Shown: positions 20,830-31,672 of the stretch, piece by piece | How positions within the stretch are numbered: the stretch's first letter is position 1 | How the letters are laid out: each line of letters starts with the position of its first letter | NCBI GenBank assembly: GCA_001687465.1 | Contig: LVLI01000138.1 | Coordinates: 1-64,000 of the forward strand | Length of the DNA: 64,000 bases | Source of the DNA: Halocafeteria seosinensis | Taxonomy: Eukaryota > Sar > Bigyra > Bicosoecida | Direction: 5' to 3' | Program-made: the position numbers and the translations under genes | The notes under the pieces: model-generated | The model's database searches: none | The model's input: only the letters and a program-made list of their open reading frames with translations | What the model was told of the DNA's origin: nothing

Positions 20830-22719
20830 CTACTGGACACGTCTCCTACCTCGCTGTGCTGGTAACACCTTGCGTTCCTTAAGACTTCCATATCCTCTGG
20901 GTGTTGGAGTTGTCGATACCGACGCGGTGGGAGTGATGGTCATTGACACTGTGGGCGTTGGAGTTGTCGATACCGACGCGGTGGGAGTGATGGTCATTGA
21001 CACTGTGGGCGTTGGAGTTGCCGAAACCGATGCGGTCGGAGTGATGGTCATTGACATCGTGGGCGTTGGAGTTATTTTCGGTGTTGCTGTCATATCTTCG
21101 AGTTGGAAACGCAATATTGGTAGTGAGTTACTCCCATTCAGTGCCCATACCTCTTCAGACCAGCGCTGGGTGCTATTGTACTGGTACAGCTGACCACGAA
21201 TATCCTCCAAGTTTCCAGAGTTACCTTCACTTTCAGAAGATAGCTCCTCGAATCCATCCCCTACGATGCTTTTGAGACCGTCTCCCTGGGGCAACCCTGC
21301 TCCATTGTATACCGCATACTTAATGTCGATAGACCCAGCAAACTGGTGTACAATTTGTCGAATTATACCACCGGCATGATCTGCTAAAATGTGACCTGAA
21401 GCGTACACGTTTTTAATATGAAGCTTTCCGTTTGCTTGACTCCCGTCACCTCCAGTTCTGAAACCAGTGAAACCACCTCCCATGATTGTTCCTGTCGTAT
21501 AGCAATCCACAATTTCTACCTCTCCCTCACCTTCGCTAGTATCAGCTCCTACAATACCACCACCCCTTGAAGTCATAATATCACCTGTCGTGTAGCATTC
21601 TTTAATACTGACGAAGCCCTTCGAGAATCCGGCATTGCCTGATATTATTCCACCGCCACGGGAAATGGTGCCGGTTGAGAAGGATTGCTTGACGTACACT
21701 GCACCCCCGTTTTGGGCGGCGTTGTGACCGCAAATACCCCCAGCACCGTTTACAGTAGCTACGCCGATGATCCCTTCCGAGGAACATCGGGTCACATCCG
21801 CTACTCCGCCATCATATCCTAGACTATGACCTGCGATCCCACCAGTACCCTTGCCAGTTATATCACCAGATGAATGGCAGTTGGCGATCTGGATTTGCCC
21901 GTCGTCACCACCACACCGTGCACCACACACACCACCGCTGTTCCTCGCGTTAAGTGCACCAGTTGAGCTACAGGACTCTACGTGGAAATACTTTTGTCCT
22001 TGTTGAACAATGAAACCAGCGGCGCTGGCAAGTGTTCCGTTCTTGGTATGCACGTTCCGGATCACGGGAGCCTCTTGAAAGGAGTGAACTGTCTCGGGAT
22101 CGATCCTGAAAAGGCCATCAAAGGAGACTACACCACGCAAATCAATAAAGCTTTCGTGTCCCCCGTCAAATGTCTCATTGGAGCGAAGTAAAATGTAATG
22201 ACTACTCGTGTAGTCATACTCTGTCCAAGTAAGATTATGGCATGTCAGGTGGAACAAGGCCTTCTCGTGGTCATAGTAGAAGCAGGTTTGGTTTCCCTCC
22301 ATGATTGAGTGCCTTAAATCTGGAGATGCAAACGCCGAGGTAAAGCTCATCGAAATCAGAAGAATAAGAGGGACCGCAGCATTTGGGTGGGTCGGCTTTT
22401 GCAAGAGCGTTGAAGGAACAGATTCATTGCGAGGAATAGGTTTCTCATCGTCTGTACTCTCTCGGGCATTCTCTGTAACTCGGAATGGTACATACAGTAT
22501 GGCCGAGAGCATGAGCGTGTATGTACTAATTGAAACATCAGATGTTCCATCACACCACCCGCTTATCTGGTAGACGATTGCCTCGCTTTCTGTTTCTCTT
22601 TTCACATCCAGGTGGACCTCCACCCCGGTTTCATTGTTGCTTGCCATGATCCAAGACCTGACTCCCAGCAGCAGGATTGAGACTGCGATAGTATCAGAAA
22701 CGCACCCATAAAGCCTCAT
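20830..22719 (-). CDS. GLUG-repeat extracellular protein (copy B) with STP stalk
   Basis: Open frame of 629 aa from an ATG at 22719. The N terminus (MRLYGCVSDTIAVSILLLGV) is signal-peptide-like. A second hydrophobic stretch near 120-145 marks the start of homology with copy A, so an upstream intron or a later true start is possible. Residues about 150-500 are GLUG-type repeats (G-G-I-x-G followed by I-x-x-C-Y/H-x-x-G), probably a beta-helix. They are followed by the shared QRWSEEVWALNGSNSLPILR segment. Unlike copy A it then has a Thr/Pro/Ser stalk made of three 18-residue repeats, likely O-glycosylated, and ends in the common basic QRGRRRVQ. No C-terminal membrane span. Lies immediately upstream of, and in the same orientation as, the LRR gene. 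Function unknown. Confidence 0.75.
   Translation of the reverse strand: MRLYGCVSDTIAVSILLLGVRSWIMASNNETGVEVHLDVKRETESEAIVYQISGWCDGTSDVSISTYTLMLSAILYVPFRVTENARESTDDEKPIPRNESVPSTLLQKPTHPNAAVPLILLISMSFTSAFASPDLRHSIMEGNQTCFYYDHEKALFHLTCHNLTWTEYDYTSSHYILLRSNETFDGGHESFIDLRGVVSFDGLFRIDPETVHSFQEAPVIRNVHTKNGTLASAAGFIVQQGQKYFHVESCSSTGALNARNSGGVCGARCGGDDGQIQIANCHSSGDITGKGTGGIAGHSLGYDGGVADVTRCSSEGIIGVATVNGAGGICGHNAAQNGGAVYVKQSFSTGTISRGGGIISGNAGFSKGFVSIKECYTTGDIMTSRGGGIVGADTSEGEGEVEIVDCYTTGTIMGGGFTGFRTGGDGSQANGKLHIKNVYASGHILADHAGGIIRQIVHQFAGSIDIKYAVYNGAGLPQGDGLKSIVGDGFEELSSESEGNSGNLEDIRGQLYQYNSTQRWSEEVWALNGSNSLPILRFQLEDMTATPKITPTPTMSMTITPTASVSATPTPTVSMTITPTASVSTTPTPTVSMTITPTASVSTTPTPRGYGSLKERKVLPAQRGRRRVQ
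20906..21067. repeat. 54-bp coding minisatellite, three copies
   Basis: Three nearly identical 54-bp units (20906-20959, 20960-21013, 21014-21067) encode the Thr/Pro/Ser-rich 18-residue stalk repeats of GLUG copy B. Unit length is a multiple of three, so copy-number change keeps the frame. Copies at 10.6 kb and 13.0 kb lack it. Confidence 0.9.
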
Positions 22720-23460
22720 TTTGTCTATACTGTGCGCCACAGTGTGTGGTACACGCAGAAAGCGTCAACTTTCCACTTCTCGGCCGTCCTTGGATAGCTC
22801 GTGCGGGCCTCCTTTTGAGACTGCAAGCAACTGATACTTTACTCATACAACAATGAAGAGATGCTAGTTCTTCCATGTATCGCCTACGGTAAGAATCGAT
22901 GTTATCCACTGGGTCAGTATCCACCTACAGTACCGGTATTCCATTGGTATTCTGGTAGAAGCGTTGGTTCCGCACGGACCGAAAATACGAATTTAACCAT
23001 TAGACTCGTTAAAGTTTAGAGTACCCGGCAATTTCGGAACAAATGAGTGTGTTCAAGCTGTAAACCATCATATGATCCCTTCCGGTGCCTGCTTTTTCTT
23101 CTTTCTCTGGGGCAGGCTAAGGCTCTGATAGCGACTCCGTGTGGGGCGAACAAACGATGACGCTGTTCAGAAATCATACAACAATTAGATGTAGTCATTC
23201 TCTCTTATATCAATGGGTGATTACATCTCTGACAAACTTTTCGAGTCCGCGTAGTACTTGCAAGTTGCGAAGCACTGCAGTACAGTACAACAAGCGTGAG
23301 TCAGGTTGTGATTCAGTTGTGAACCACTGGCCGCTTGTCGCACTGCCACTGACTGCATGTCCTTAACGTGGTAAACAAACTATTTGCTTCCACACATAGA
23401 TTTGTAAAAATGATTCTATGTCAATGATCAAGCGAAGATAGCGGAACAACGTTCACTTGA
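22720..23460. other. Intergenic
   Basis: Nothing recognised between GLUG copy B and the tRNA. Only short open frames without recognisable content. Confidence 0.4.
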
Positions 23461-23468
23461 AAAAAAAA
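23460..23468 (-). terminator. Pol III terminator of tRNA-Asn
   Basis: Nine consecutive T on the transcribed sense strand, starting two bases after the tRNA 3' end. Confidence 0.8.
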
Positions 23469-23470
23469 GA

Positions 23471-23544
23471 CGCTTCCGGCAGGGCTCGAACCTGCGACCT
23501 TACGGTTAACAGCCGTACGCTCTAACCAGCTGAGCTACAGAAGC
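23471..23544 (-). tRNA. tRNA-Asn (anticodon GTT)
   Basis: A 74-nt cloverleaf on the minus strand. The acceptor stem pairs GCTTCTG with CGGAAGC (one G-T wobble) and the discriminator is G. The D arm has GCTC-AGCTGGTTA-GAGC. The anticodon loop is CTGTTAA with anticodon GTT, and the T arm reads GCAGGTTCGAGCCCTGC. No intron. A run of nine T (plus strand A, 23460-23468) follows as pol III terminator. Confidence 0.95.
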
Positions 23545-24042
23545 GCTGGTTGAACTGGAAGTTCTGGTTGGAGGGAGGCACTTTCTACTACCTATAGTAC
23601 ATAGGAGTGGTGGCTTCTCTACGGACCTAATAATCGCGTCTTCAGCTTGTATTTGCAGTGTGTGGCTGGTTCATGCAAAGGAGGATAAAAAACGATTGAC
23701 TAAATAAAGAAAGCGGTGGTCGACATAAACGACTCATAGCCCAGAAACAAGTAATACGTTGAGCACAGTGATCATACAGTTCCATTGTACTCCTATACCA
23801 AATAACCTAAACAGAAACGCTCAGTGCTCGAATCAACAACTCGTTTCCATTACCTACCACTAACCAACTACCATGCTGTCCTCCTCCCATTGATATGAGC
23901 TGTTCATGGGAGACACACACTTCAACTTGAGCACTTCAGTTTTGCGAAACGCGGAATCCAGAGCTGTGGAGCCTTGAATTCTTGTCCGATCAAGCCGATT
24001 TGGGCTAAACGGCGAAGTTCAATTCATTCATGTTGGGGTTCG
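23545..24042. other. Intergenic
   Basis: tRNA upstream flank and 3' flank of the first CLC gene. No further gene seen. Confidence 0.5.
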
Positions 24043-27000
24043 CTAGGGGCAGTTGGGATAGTTCGCCTGTTTCCTGTGGAGCACAATCTCGAGTTGGTCC
24101 TCTGTCAATTCGTGCCGAGTTATGATTCCAATGACGTCCTGGCAGTCGTTGAGTACTGGTAAGTGCCGCAATCCTAATCCTCGAAATAGACTATAAGTTC
24201 TTTGCAAGGTTGCTTTATAATTAACAGTGTATGGTGCTGAGCTCATATATGGTCTGAGGTCTACATATGACTTGCTGCGGTCAGCATGAAGATTCATTGA
24301 AGATTCGATAATGCACGAGACATTGTAGCTGAGAGAGAGGATACCACTGAGTTACTTACAGTTCTTCGTCCGAAAAGACCATTTCATCAACAGAAGGAAA
24401 TCGAGGGTAGTGCCTATCGAAATCGGGACTATACTGGTTCAAATGCTGTATAAATACAGGCTCCAGGAATTCAAGCAGCTCAGCACTGAACCACAACCAA
24501 ACGCCACACGCACTTACCTGTACATCAGTGTAATTCTCCCCATATATCAAAGAAGCCTTCTTCCAGACAGTACCATTGCCGCTTCCGTTCCGTGCTGCCG
24601 TACTGGAATCCGCTTTATTGTCGGAAAAGCTGGGCACAACTGTGTACTGCTCCTCGCCGAATCTGACTGGAATATTCTGCAGGTCTTCGCGTATATCTTC
24701 TTCGGTCAGTGAGAGTTCCCCAGCCTTATACTTATGAGTATGTAGCTCTTGGTCTAAATAATTATTTCTGTCGGGCTTAGATAAACTCCAGTTCGTGAGA
24801 GTTACTCTGGCCAAGACTTCTTCCAAGCGGGAAGTTTCCGACTCGTCCTGAATCTTGCTATGCTGCTTCGGGACTGTTTCAACTAGAGCGCGCTTGATCG
24901 TCACGGTGGGAGGATTGGATTGAAACGCTTTATGTGCCAAAAGAACGGACAGGTGCTTTCTTTGTATCAGCCCTGCGAAAGTTCCGATTTTGGAAGTTGG
25001 GGAGTAGGCACCAGCATTGAATATTACGGGGAAGCCATTGTTCTTCGTGCACTTAAGGACCTTGAGAATCCGCTCCACAGTTTCCACCTCCCTTAGAACA
25101 ACTGGAGGGGAAGTCATCACATCCTCTGTGGTCAATTCCCACGCGACATCCTTGGGCAATTTTTCTTCCAGTAGTGGCCATTTGTTCAACGCAATATGCA
25201 CATCATATATACCATCATTGAACACGTTGCCCGTCCAGCGTGCCGAAAAGAAGACAAGCATTAACGGAAGGCCGTACTGGTAGTTGCCGGTGCTTTCTAG
25301 CAATATGACGGCAAGACTAATGGTCATTCGAGTAACACCACCTAAGAACGCCGCCGCCCCGATTAAGCTGTACGTCCCCGGATCTATTCCTATATGGCCG
25401 CCGGAGACAGCCACCATAGCTTGCCCCACGAACCGACCGAATGCGGAACCTGTAAGCAACGATGGTATGAACAGCCCTGAAGGCACAGCTATTCCATACG
25501 TCAAACACGTGAGCGACCCGTATACGAAGAAGAAAAGCACCAAGTTCCCTAAGGTGAAATCATCCTTTCTAAGATGAAAAAGTTGTTGGATTGCAGATTC
25601 ACTGGGAGCGAAGAAGAAGGTCGCCACCGGGTTGTAATATCCCTTTGAGCAGAAGAATTGGACCAGATGAGCATCTGCAGAAGGAGCATCTTCCTTAGGT
25701 TGTCTTAAACATTTAGAGAAGATGACAGGTAAAATGAACGTGAGCACTGCAACTAGTGCCGTAACACCAACGGCCTCGGAAAATCGTCGAAGTCTCGTAG
25801 CACTATTATTCATGCGATACACAGTCAGCCGCTTGTTTGCACTAACAAAGAGAGCCCCAAAAAGCCCTCCAATGATACCCATTAGCAAGAATATGGGGAT
25901 TTCCCAAGCCTTCCAGCTATACCGATTTTGTCCAGTGCTGTAGAGAAATTGGGACGATTCACTCAAACAACGTTAACAATTCCAACAGAGGTACACCTAC
26001 ATACCTGTTGAAATCACCAAATGTAAACATTCCAGGAGCAGACAGTTCTCCCCATTTGCTATCTTCGTTCATCCCCGAAAGGAAAACGTCCAGCACGTAT
26101 GTGGATATAATTGCGCAGAAAAAACTCCTCCATGTTAGAGCCTTACTCCAATAGGAGGACCCCTCTTCTAGAGCAAATAAAACTCCACCAACCGGCGCTC
26201 CAAACGCAGCTGCAACACCAGCTGAAGCTCCACATGATACAAAGTCCCGCTTCTCGCGGTCATTGCGGAATGCAACGGTAAAGAATCTACTCGTGTCTAT
26301 ACCAAATAGCTTTCTTCTCCCTTGGCTCGCGCCTGCACCAATTATAGCTCCGCTGCACACAGGATATGTAACGTCTTATGATATTGCAGGACAACAAGCG
26401 AGAACTGTGTCGTGTTTTTCTCACCTGTGGATCATTGGACCCTCCTTCCCCACTGGGAGCCCAGAGCTTACAGCAAAGACAATTCCAATTACTTTTGCGA
26501 ACAGAGTACGCAACCGAACCACTCGAGGTAGCCGGATGCCATTCAAGACGCATTTAATTTCGCTAATCCCGCTACCGGCAGCTTTTCGTTCGACAGCTGT
26601 GGCCATCAATGCTGCGACAGAGCCGAAGCCTACTGCTATAGAAACATAAGCGACGCCGGCAGAAGCTAACGTCCCTTTTGTTCTCTCTCTACCAGCGATG
26701 ACTTTCTGGATCGCATCAAACTTCAGCTCACCCAAATGTTTTGATACGAATGTAATCAATACTGCTGTCAAAGCTGTAAAACAAGCAATGAAGAATAGGA
26801 GCACCCATCGAATAAGTGCTATTCTCCGCGGATCTTCCACTGTTGGGCCCGTCACGTCCCGGCGACTCTTATGATTTTCTACAAACATCTGCAAGAGCGA
26901 ACCGTCATTCCGTTCGAAGCCCATCATCATAACGCGATGAATGGCATGGAGTGTTTACGTACTCGAGACTCATATGGATCAAAGTCAGAACTTTCCACCC

Positions 27001-27457
27001 GGTTCATCATCGCCTTCCGCGGCACGCTAGCACGTTTCCTCTGAGTCACAATCTCCTGTGATGGCGAACGAAGCTTAACACCGTGGTCACTCCATGAACT
27101 ACTCAGACGAGTTCTAGACGGCGTGGAATTCTGTAACTGCTGCGTGGGGGAAGTCACGCCATTCGCTTGAAAATCGTTCCCCTCGTGCGAATTTTCATCA
27201 TTAGCATCCTCTCCGAGTCTCTCATACCTCTGACCACTTTTCCTCCGGGTTTTCGTCTTTGCCGTGGGATTCAGCCCCATAGCACCTCGAGCCCCGGAAA
27301 ACCAGGCTTCCAGACGCCTTTGTGAAGATGGTTTGTTCGCTTCTATATCCTGTTCTCTGAGCTCAATTCCACTACTGGTACCACAGTGTGATGCACACGA
27401 CTCGTGCGCATCATGTATATCAGTTTGTTCATCTGGAGAATCCCGTATAGTGGACAT
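24043..27457 (-). CDS. CLC chloride channel/transporter with CBS pair (copy 1)
   Basis: Six exons: 27457-26963, 26888-26425, 26352-26005, 25937-24518, 24445-24360 and 24274-24043. Introns are 67-85 bp and the product is 1014 aa. The N-terminal 165 residues are polar and disordered. The membrane part carries all CLC selectivity motifs: GSGISE (about 270), GKEGP (about 312, completed next to an intron), [14 protein letters not shown] and GLFIP (about 590). Two CBS domains follow in the cytosolic C terminus (about 715-800 and 940-1014), the second spread over the last exons. CLC proteins of this GKEGP type with the gating Glu are usually Cl-/H+ exchangers of endomembranes. Anion exchange in a vacuole or endosome is thus likely but not proven. 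The start is the first ATG; an in-frame TTG lies 14 codons upstream. Confidence 0.95.
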
Positions 27458-27859
27458 TGGCGCCAGAAAACGCCCAGATTGAGGTGTTCTGGACCTCAAT
27501 TAGTTGCCATGCCCGTCTGTATCGACGCCATATGAAGTTTCTACGCTATCCTAGAGGGACCTAAATACATTTCCCCGAGTAATAGAAGTGTCAATCCAAT
27601 GGGGATTCTAGTCACTGCACAATGAACTGGAAATGCCACCCGGCGATGAGTCAACTGGGCTTACCGGATCTCATTTCAGACCCGTTACACAGGTTGTACC
27701 TCTGTCTGATTACGGCAATATTCGTTGCATTTGATAAGACGAAACAATACCACACACACACACACACACACACAAGTTGTACATGTATTACCGGTGGAGC
27801 TTTTTGTAGTGGCTTGCTTGTTTGCTTCTGCACTTGGGATGGCTAGAGTTTGAATTCCT
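27458..27859. repeat. Intergenic with (CA)12 microsatellite
   Basis: Lies between the tandem CLC genes. Positions 27751-27774 are twelve uninterrupted CA units. No gene. It includes the promoter of copy 1 and the 3' flank of copy 2. Confidence 0.8.
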
Positions 27860-30800
27860 CTACCTCTGGTATTTGTGCGAATGCTCCTCAATCTTGTCTT
27901 TCAGCCTGTCTTCCAAAAGTTCATGCCGAGTCAATATCGACACAACATCGAAACTACTGTTTACGACAGTGAGATGCCTCAAGCCAATTTGGCGAAAGAG
28001 TGTGTAGGCACGTTGTAGTGTTGATTCCTCATGCATGACGTACGGATGGGAATTCATGAATGGCCGAAGGTCAATATAGGAGTCTCTGCATTTAAGAAGC
28101 AAATGAGACGTTTACAAAATGAACACGGAGATGAAACGTATCAGCCTTATGATAAAACTAACAGGTCTTCTTGGGAAAAGTCCATGTCCTCCACTTCCGG
28201 GTAGTGGGGAAAATTATTGACAAAGTCCTGCTCAGTTACCTGGCCACTATCCTGCATTAACGGTAAAAGATGAGAGCCAGAGGCAGAAACATCTACAGAT
28301 ACAAGAAATGCCACAATACCTGATGCTTCTCATGAAAACCGTGCACCAAAGGCTCATCGAGGGTACTAGTGGCTTGGGTGTACACAGTGGGTCTCTCGTC
28401 GAAGGCTGTATAGAGACTGTGCATATCCACAGGAATGGATTCAATATCCTTCCGGATCTCATCACCAGTAAGGCTCAAATTCTTCTGTGAATATTCGCGC
28501 GTTAGTGTCTCGAAGCTAAACGGTGTATAACACTGCATACGAAGAACGACCCTGTTTAGATCACTTCTGTTTTCCTGCTGTTCCTGTAGAAAATTCAAGC
28601 GATCTGTTTCGCTGTGAGGGCGAGAAGCGGGAGGCTTCTTATGGAATGCCCTACGATCTAGTAAGACAGAGAGATGTCGCCGCTGAATAATTCCTGAGAA
28701 AGTCCCTAAGGAGGGATGATGTGCTAACAGACATGCGTTGAATACAACAGGAAATCCATGATGAGTTGTGGCCCGTAAAACCCGGACCACTCGCTCTACG
28801 GTCTCAATCTCCCGCAAGACGACAGCTCCTGGACGCATAATATCACTTACGCGCAGTTTCCAGGCAACGCGCTTTGGAAGCTTTTCCTCCAGAAGCGGCC
28901 ACTGCTGTAAGTCAATGTGAGTATCGTATATGCCCTTGTTAAACATATTTCCTACCCACCGTGCGGAGAAAAACACTACCATCATGGGTAAGCCAAAACG
29001 ATAGTTCCCCGTGCTTTCGAGTAGAATCACAACTAGACTTATGGTCATTCTAACCACTCCTCCAAGGACAGCAGCTGCTCCCACTAAGCTGTAGGTACCG
29101 GGATCGATTGTGTGCCCCCATGCGGGCTGTAGTGCTTGTCCGACAAAGCGTCCAAATGCGGACCCCGTTAACAAGGAAGGGATAAAGAGTCCCGATGGAG
29201 ACGCAATGCCGTACGTCAAACAAGTTATTGATCCGTAGACGAAAAAAAATAATGTGAGTTGCGGTAACGACCACTGCAGTTTGATGACAATCAAGGTAAA
29301 ATAATCACGTAGTTTCACGACAGTGGAACAACTTACTGCATCCCGACTTTGCAGGTGAAATAGCTGCTTTATGGCAGATTCACTAGGGGCAAAGAAAAAC
29401 GTAGCCACAGGATTGTACTTTCCTGATTCGCAGAAAAATCGAACTAAGTTTGAATCATAGCCTTGCTCTGCCGGCGGTGGTTCATCGCGGCAGTCTTCGA
29501 AGAGAGTTGGCAGTAAAAACGTTAATAGTGCAACCAACATAGCAATGCCAATAACTTCAAGAAAACGTCGAGGTCGTGAAGCAATATACCGTTTCCGGAA
29601 TAAAGCAAGCCTCTTGTTTGCAGCAACGAAGAGCCCTCCTACCAGGCCACCTACAATACCCATCCCAATGAAGACAGGAATTTCGCTGACGGTCCAGGAA
29701 TTAGTTGCGACCCCATTTCTGACGCATCAAGAAGACAAAGAGCCACTAGCATGAATTAAATTAGTGCAAACATGCAGCAGGTGACATACTCTTCAGCGAA
29801 ATTCCCGAATGTAAACATACCGGGATCTGTCAGATGCCCCCACTTCGTGCGATTATTAATACCCGAGAGAAATATATCCAGAACGTATGTGGAAATCTGT
29901 ACATTACCCGTACAACAGGACTAGCGGTTACCAAAGAAAGCTGGGCATTAAGAATCGAGGAACTTACAACGGCAGAGAAGAAACTGCGCCATGTCAGTGC
30001 CTTGCTCCAGAAAGAAGATCCCTCCTCTAAGGCAAAAAGAACTCCTCCAACAGGTGCACCAAANGCAGCCGCCACTCCAGCTGAAGATCCGCAAGCAATA
30101 AAATCGCGTTTCTCGGTATCGTTGCGAAAAGCAGACGTCTTTGTCCACGAGACGTCTTTTCCTCCTATTTTAGTCTTTCCCTGACTGAATCCGGCTCCTA
30201 TGATAGCCCCACTGGATGAAGCACAGGCAAGCCTCGTTTTCTGGCATTCTTAGCATGAGTGTTGCAGACAGGTGCGTACCTGTGAATCATTGGTCCTTCC
30301 ATACCTACGGGAAGACCGGCGCTTACAGAAAAAATGATTCCAACAACCTGCGACAAAAGTAAACAAGGCAACTCAGAGATAAGCGTTCGGCAAGGGGCAA
30401 CTTAGAAAATATGCACTAACCTTGCTTATCAAGGTCCTGACGCGCGCGACCATTGGTAGTTTTACACCATTTAGAACACACTTGATTTCGCTAATGCCGC
30501 TACCCGCGGCTGTCGGAGCAAAGTAGGGGACTATAAGAGCAGTTACAGAGGCGTACAGACACGTAATTCCAACAAAGATGGCGCATGCTTTCGCTACTGT
30601 GTCGGGAGTTTGTTTAATACCGGTTATATACTCGTCCACTAGGTCAAACTTCAGCTGGGTTAGTTTCTTCACGCAATATGTAATCAGCACTGCTGTGAGC
30701 GCCGTAGAGGCCGCCACACAAAAAAGCAATAACCATCGCATTAATGCGACTTGTATCGAGTTTACATCGATTTCCCATCGGCGAAACACCTTTCGTTTGT

Positions 30801-31288
30801 TTTGGTCTTCGATAAACGTCTGCGGGAAACAGAGGCTTTGACTTCCAGACCGCGGGAAAAAACACGTAGAACGAGACCGCAACAAAACTTACCTGGGATT
30901 CATAATAGTCGAAATCAGCACTTTCGATACGACGATTGCTATTACTGTAGGAGCCATCATCTTCTTCGTCAATGGTCCTTCGCTGCCGCCCATTCAGCGT
31001 CCCAGTGCACTCGGGGGCAGAATTCAAGCCTTGCGTCGTATACGCGGCGGTCGTTCGTGGAGACGATTGATGCAAGGCTCTGAACGAGCCACGGTGACCC
31101 CGACTATCGGTGTCTTCGGATTTGGAATCCATTGTATTTGATATACGCCCCGGATTTGGTGTTTGATCGCGTAATTCTATGCCAGCATTGCTTCCATGAC
31201 GCTCCCGTTCAGTGTGCTCGTCAATGCTGGGCACCCTTAGGCTACTCCCCGGCGAAATTCGCGTATACCTCCCGGTGTCGCTTTGCAT
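27860..31288 (-). CDS. CLC chloride channel/transporter with CBS pair (copy 2)
   Basis: Nine exons: 31288-30893, 30819-30421, 30347-30280, 30211-29968, 29896-29790, 29718-29337, 29273-28320, 28251-28163 and 28085-27860. Introns are 63-77 bp and the product is 954 aa. Colinear with copy 1, sharing [25 protein letters not shown] and two CBS domains, but with three more introns. The 63-bp intron at 29336-29274 is a multiple of three without stop codons, so retention would add 21 residues. Two differences stand out: the otherwise invariant GKEGP reads GMEGP (Lys to Met, about residue 273), and the N-terminal region is unrelated in detail. One base at 30064 is N, but the codon GCN is Ala either way. 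A tandem duplicate, probably also an endomembrane anion transporter. Confidence 0.95.
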
Positions 31289-31672
31289 CAAGCCTTATAA
31301 ACACGTAATAAAGACGTGTTCTGGTCTCCCCAGAAACCGAGGCAGTGGGCTTTGATGGCCTTAATCTTTTCCAATTCCCACTGTTTCGTACAATTTCCAA
31401 TCGTATGACATTCCTTACTGTTTCCGGCACCATATACACTATTCGCCGTATGGTATCAACCTCAGTACACTGAGTCTACGAGTGGCGTTTCAAATAAACC
31501 TTGTCCAACACGTTGAAGTTGAAGTTAGCACCCGTATCTACTGTAATGACCTTTATACAAGATATTTTTTTGAGGTAGTTTTGTCGAATATAGGAGTCTT
31601 GCTCTATGCAAGATCCATAGAGTATCCTAGTCGCAGACGTGTGCTCTGGGACATGGATGAAAAAGGAGGGAA
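31289..31672. promoter_or_regulatory. Bidirectional promoter region
   Basis: This is the 384-bp space between the divergently oriented CLC copy 2 and the first kinase homologue. No recognised element. Confidence 0.4.

Noticed and set aside
10654-22719. GLUG genes as possible bacterial contamination or transfer
   Set aside because: They sit among intron-containing eukaryotic genes, have related copies in tandem at 33-42 kb fused to eukaryote-type Cys-rich stalks, and show gradual decay in place.
27751-27774. CA repeat considered as a CRISPR-like or regulatory array
   Set aside because: A plain dinucleotide microsatellite with no spacers.
30064-30064. Ambiguous base N in CLC copy 2 considered as a possible lesion
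   Set aside because: It is the third position of GCN, which encodes Ala whatever the base, and copy 1 has Ala there.
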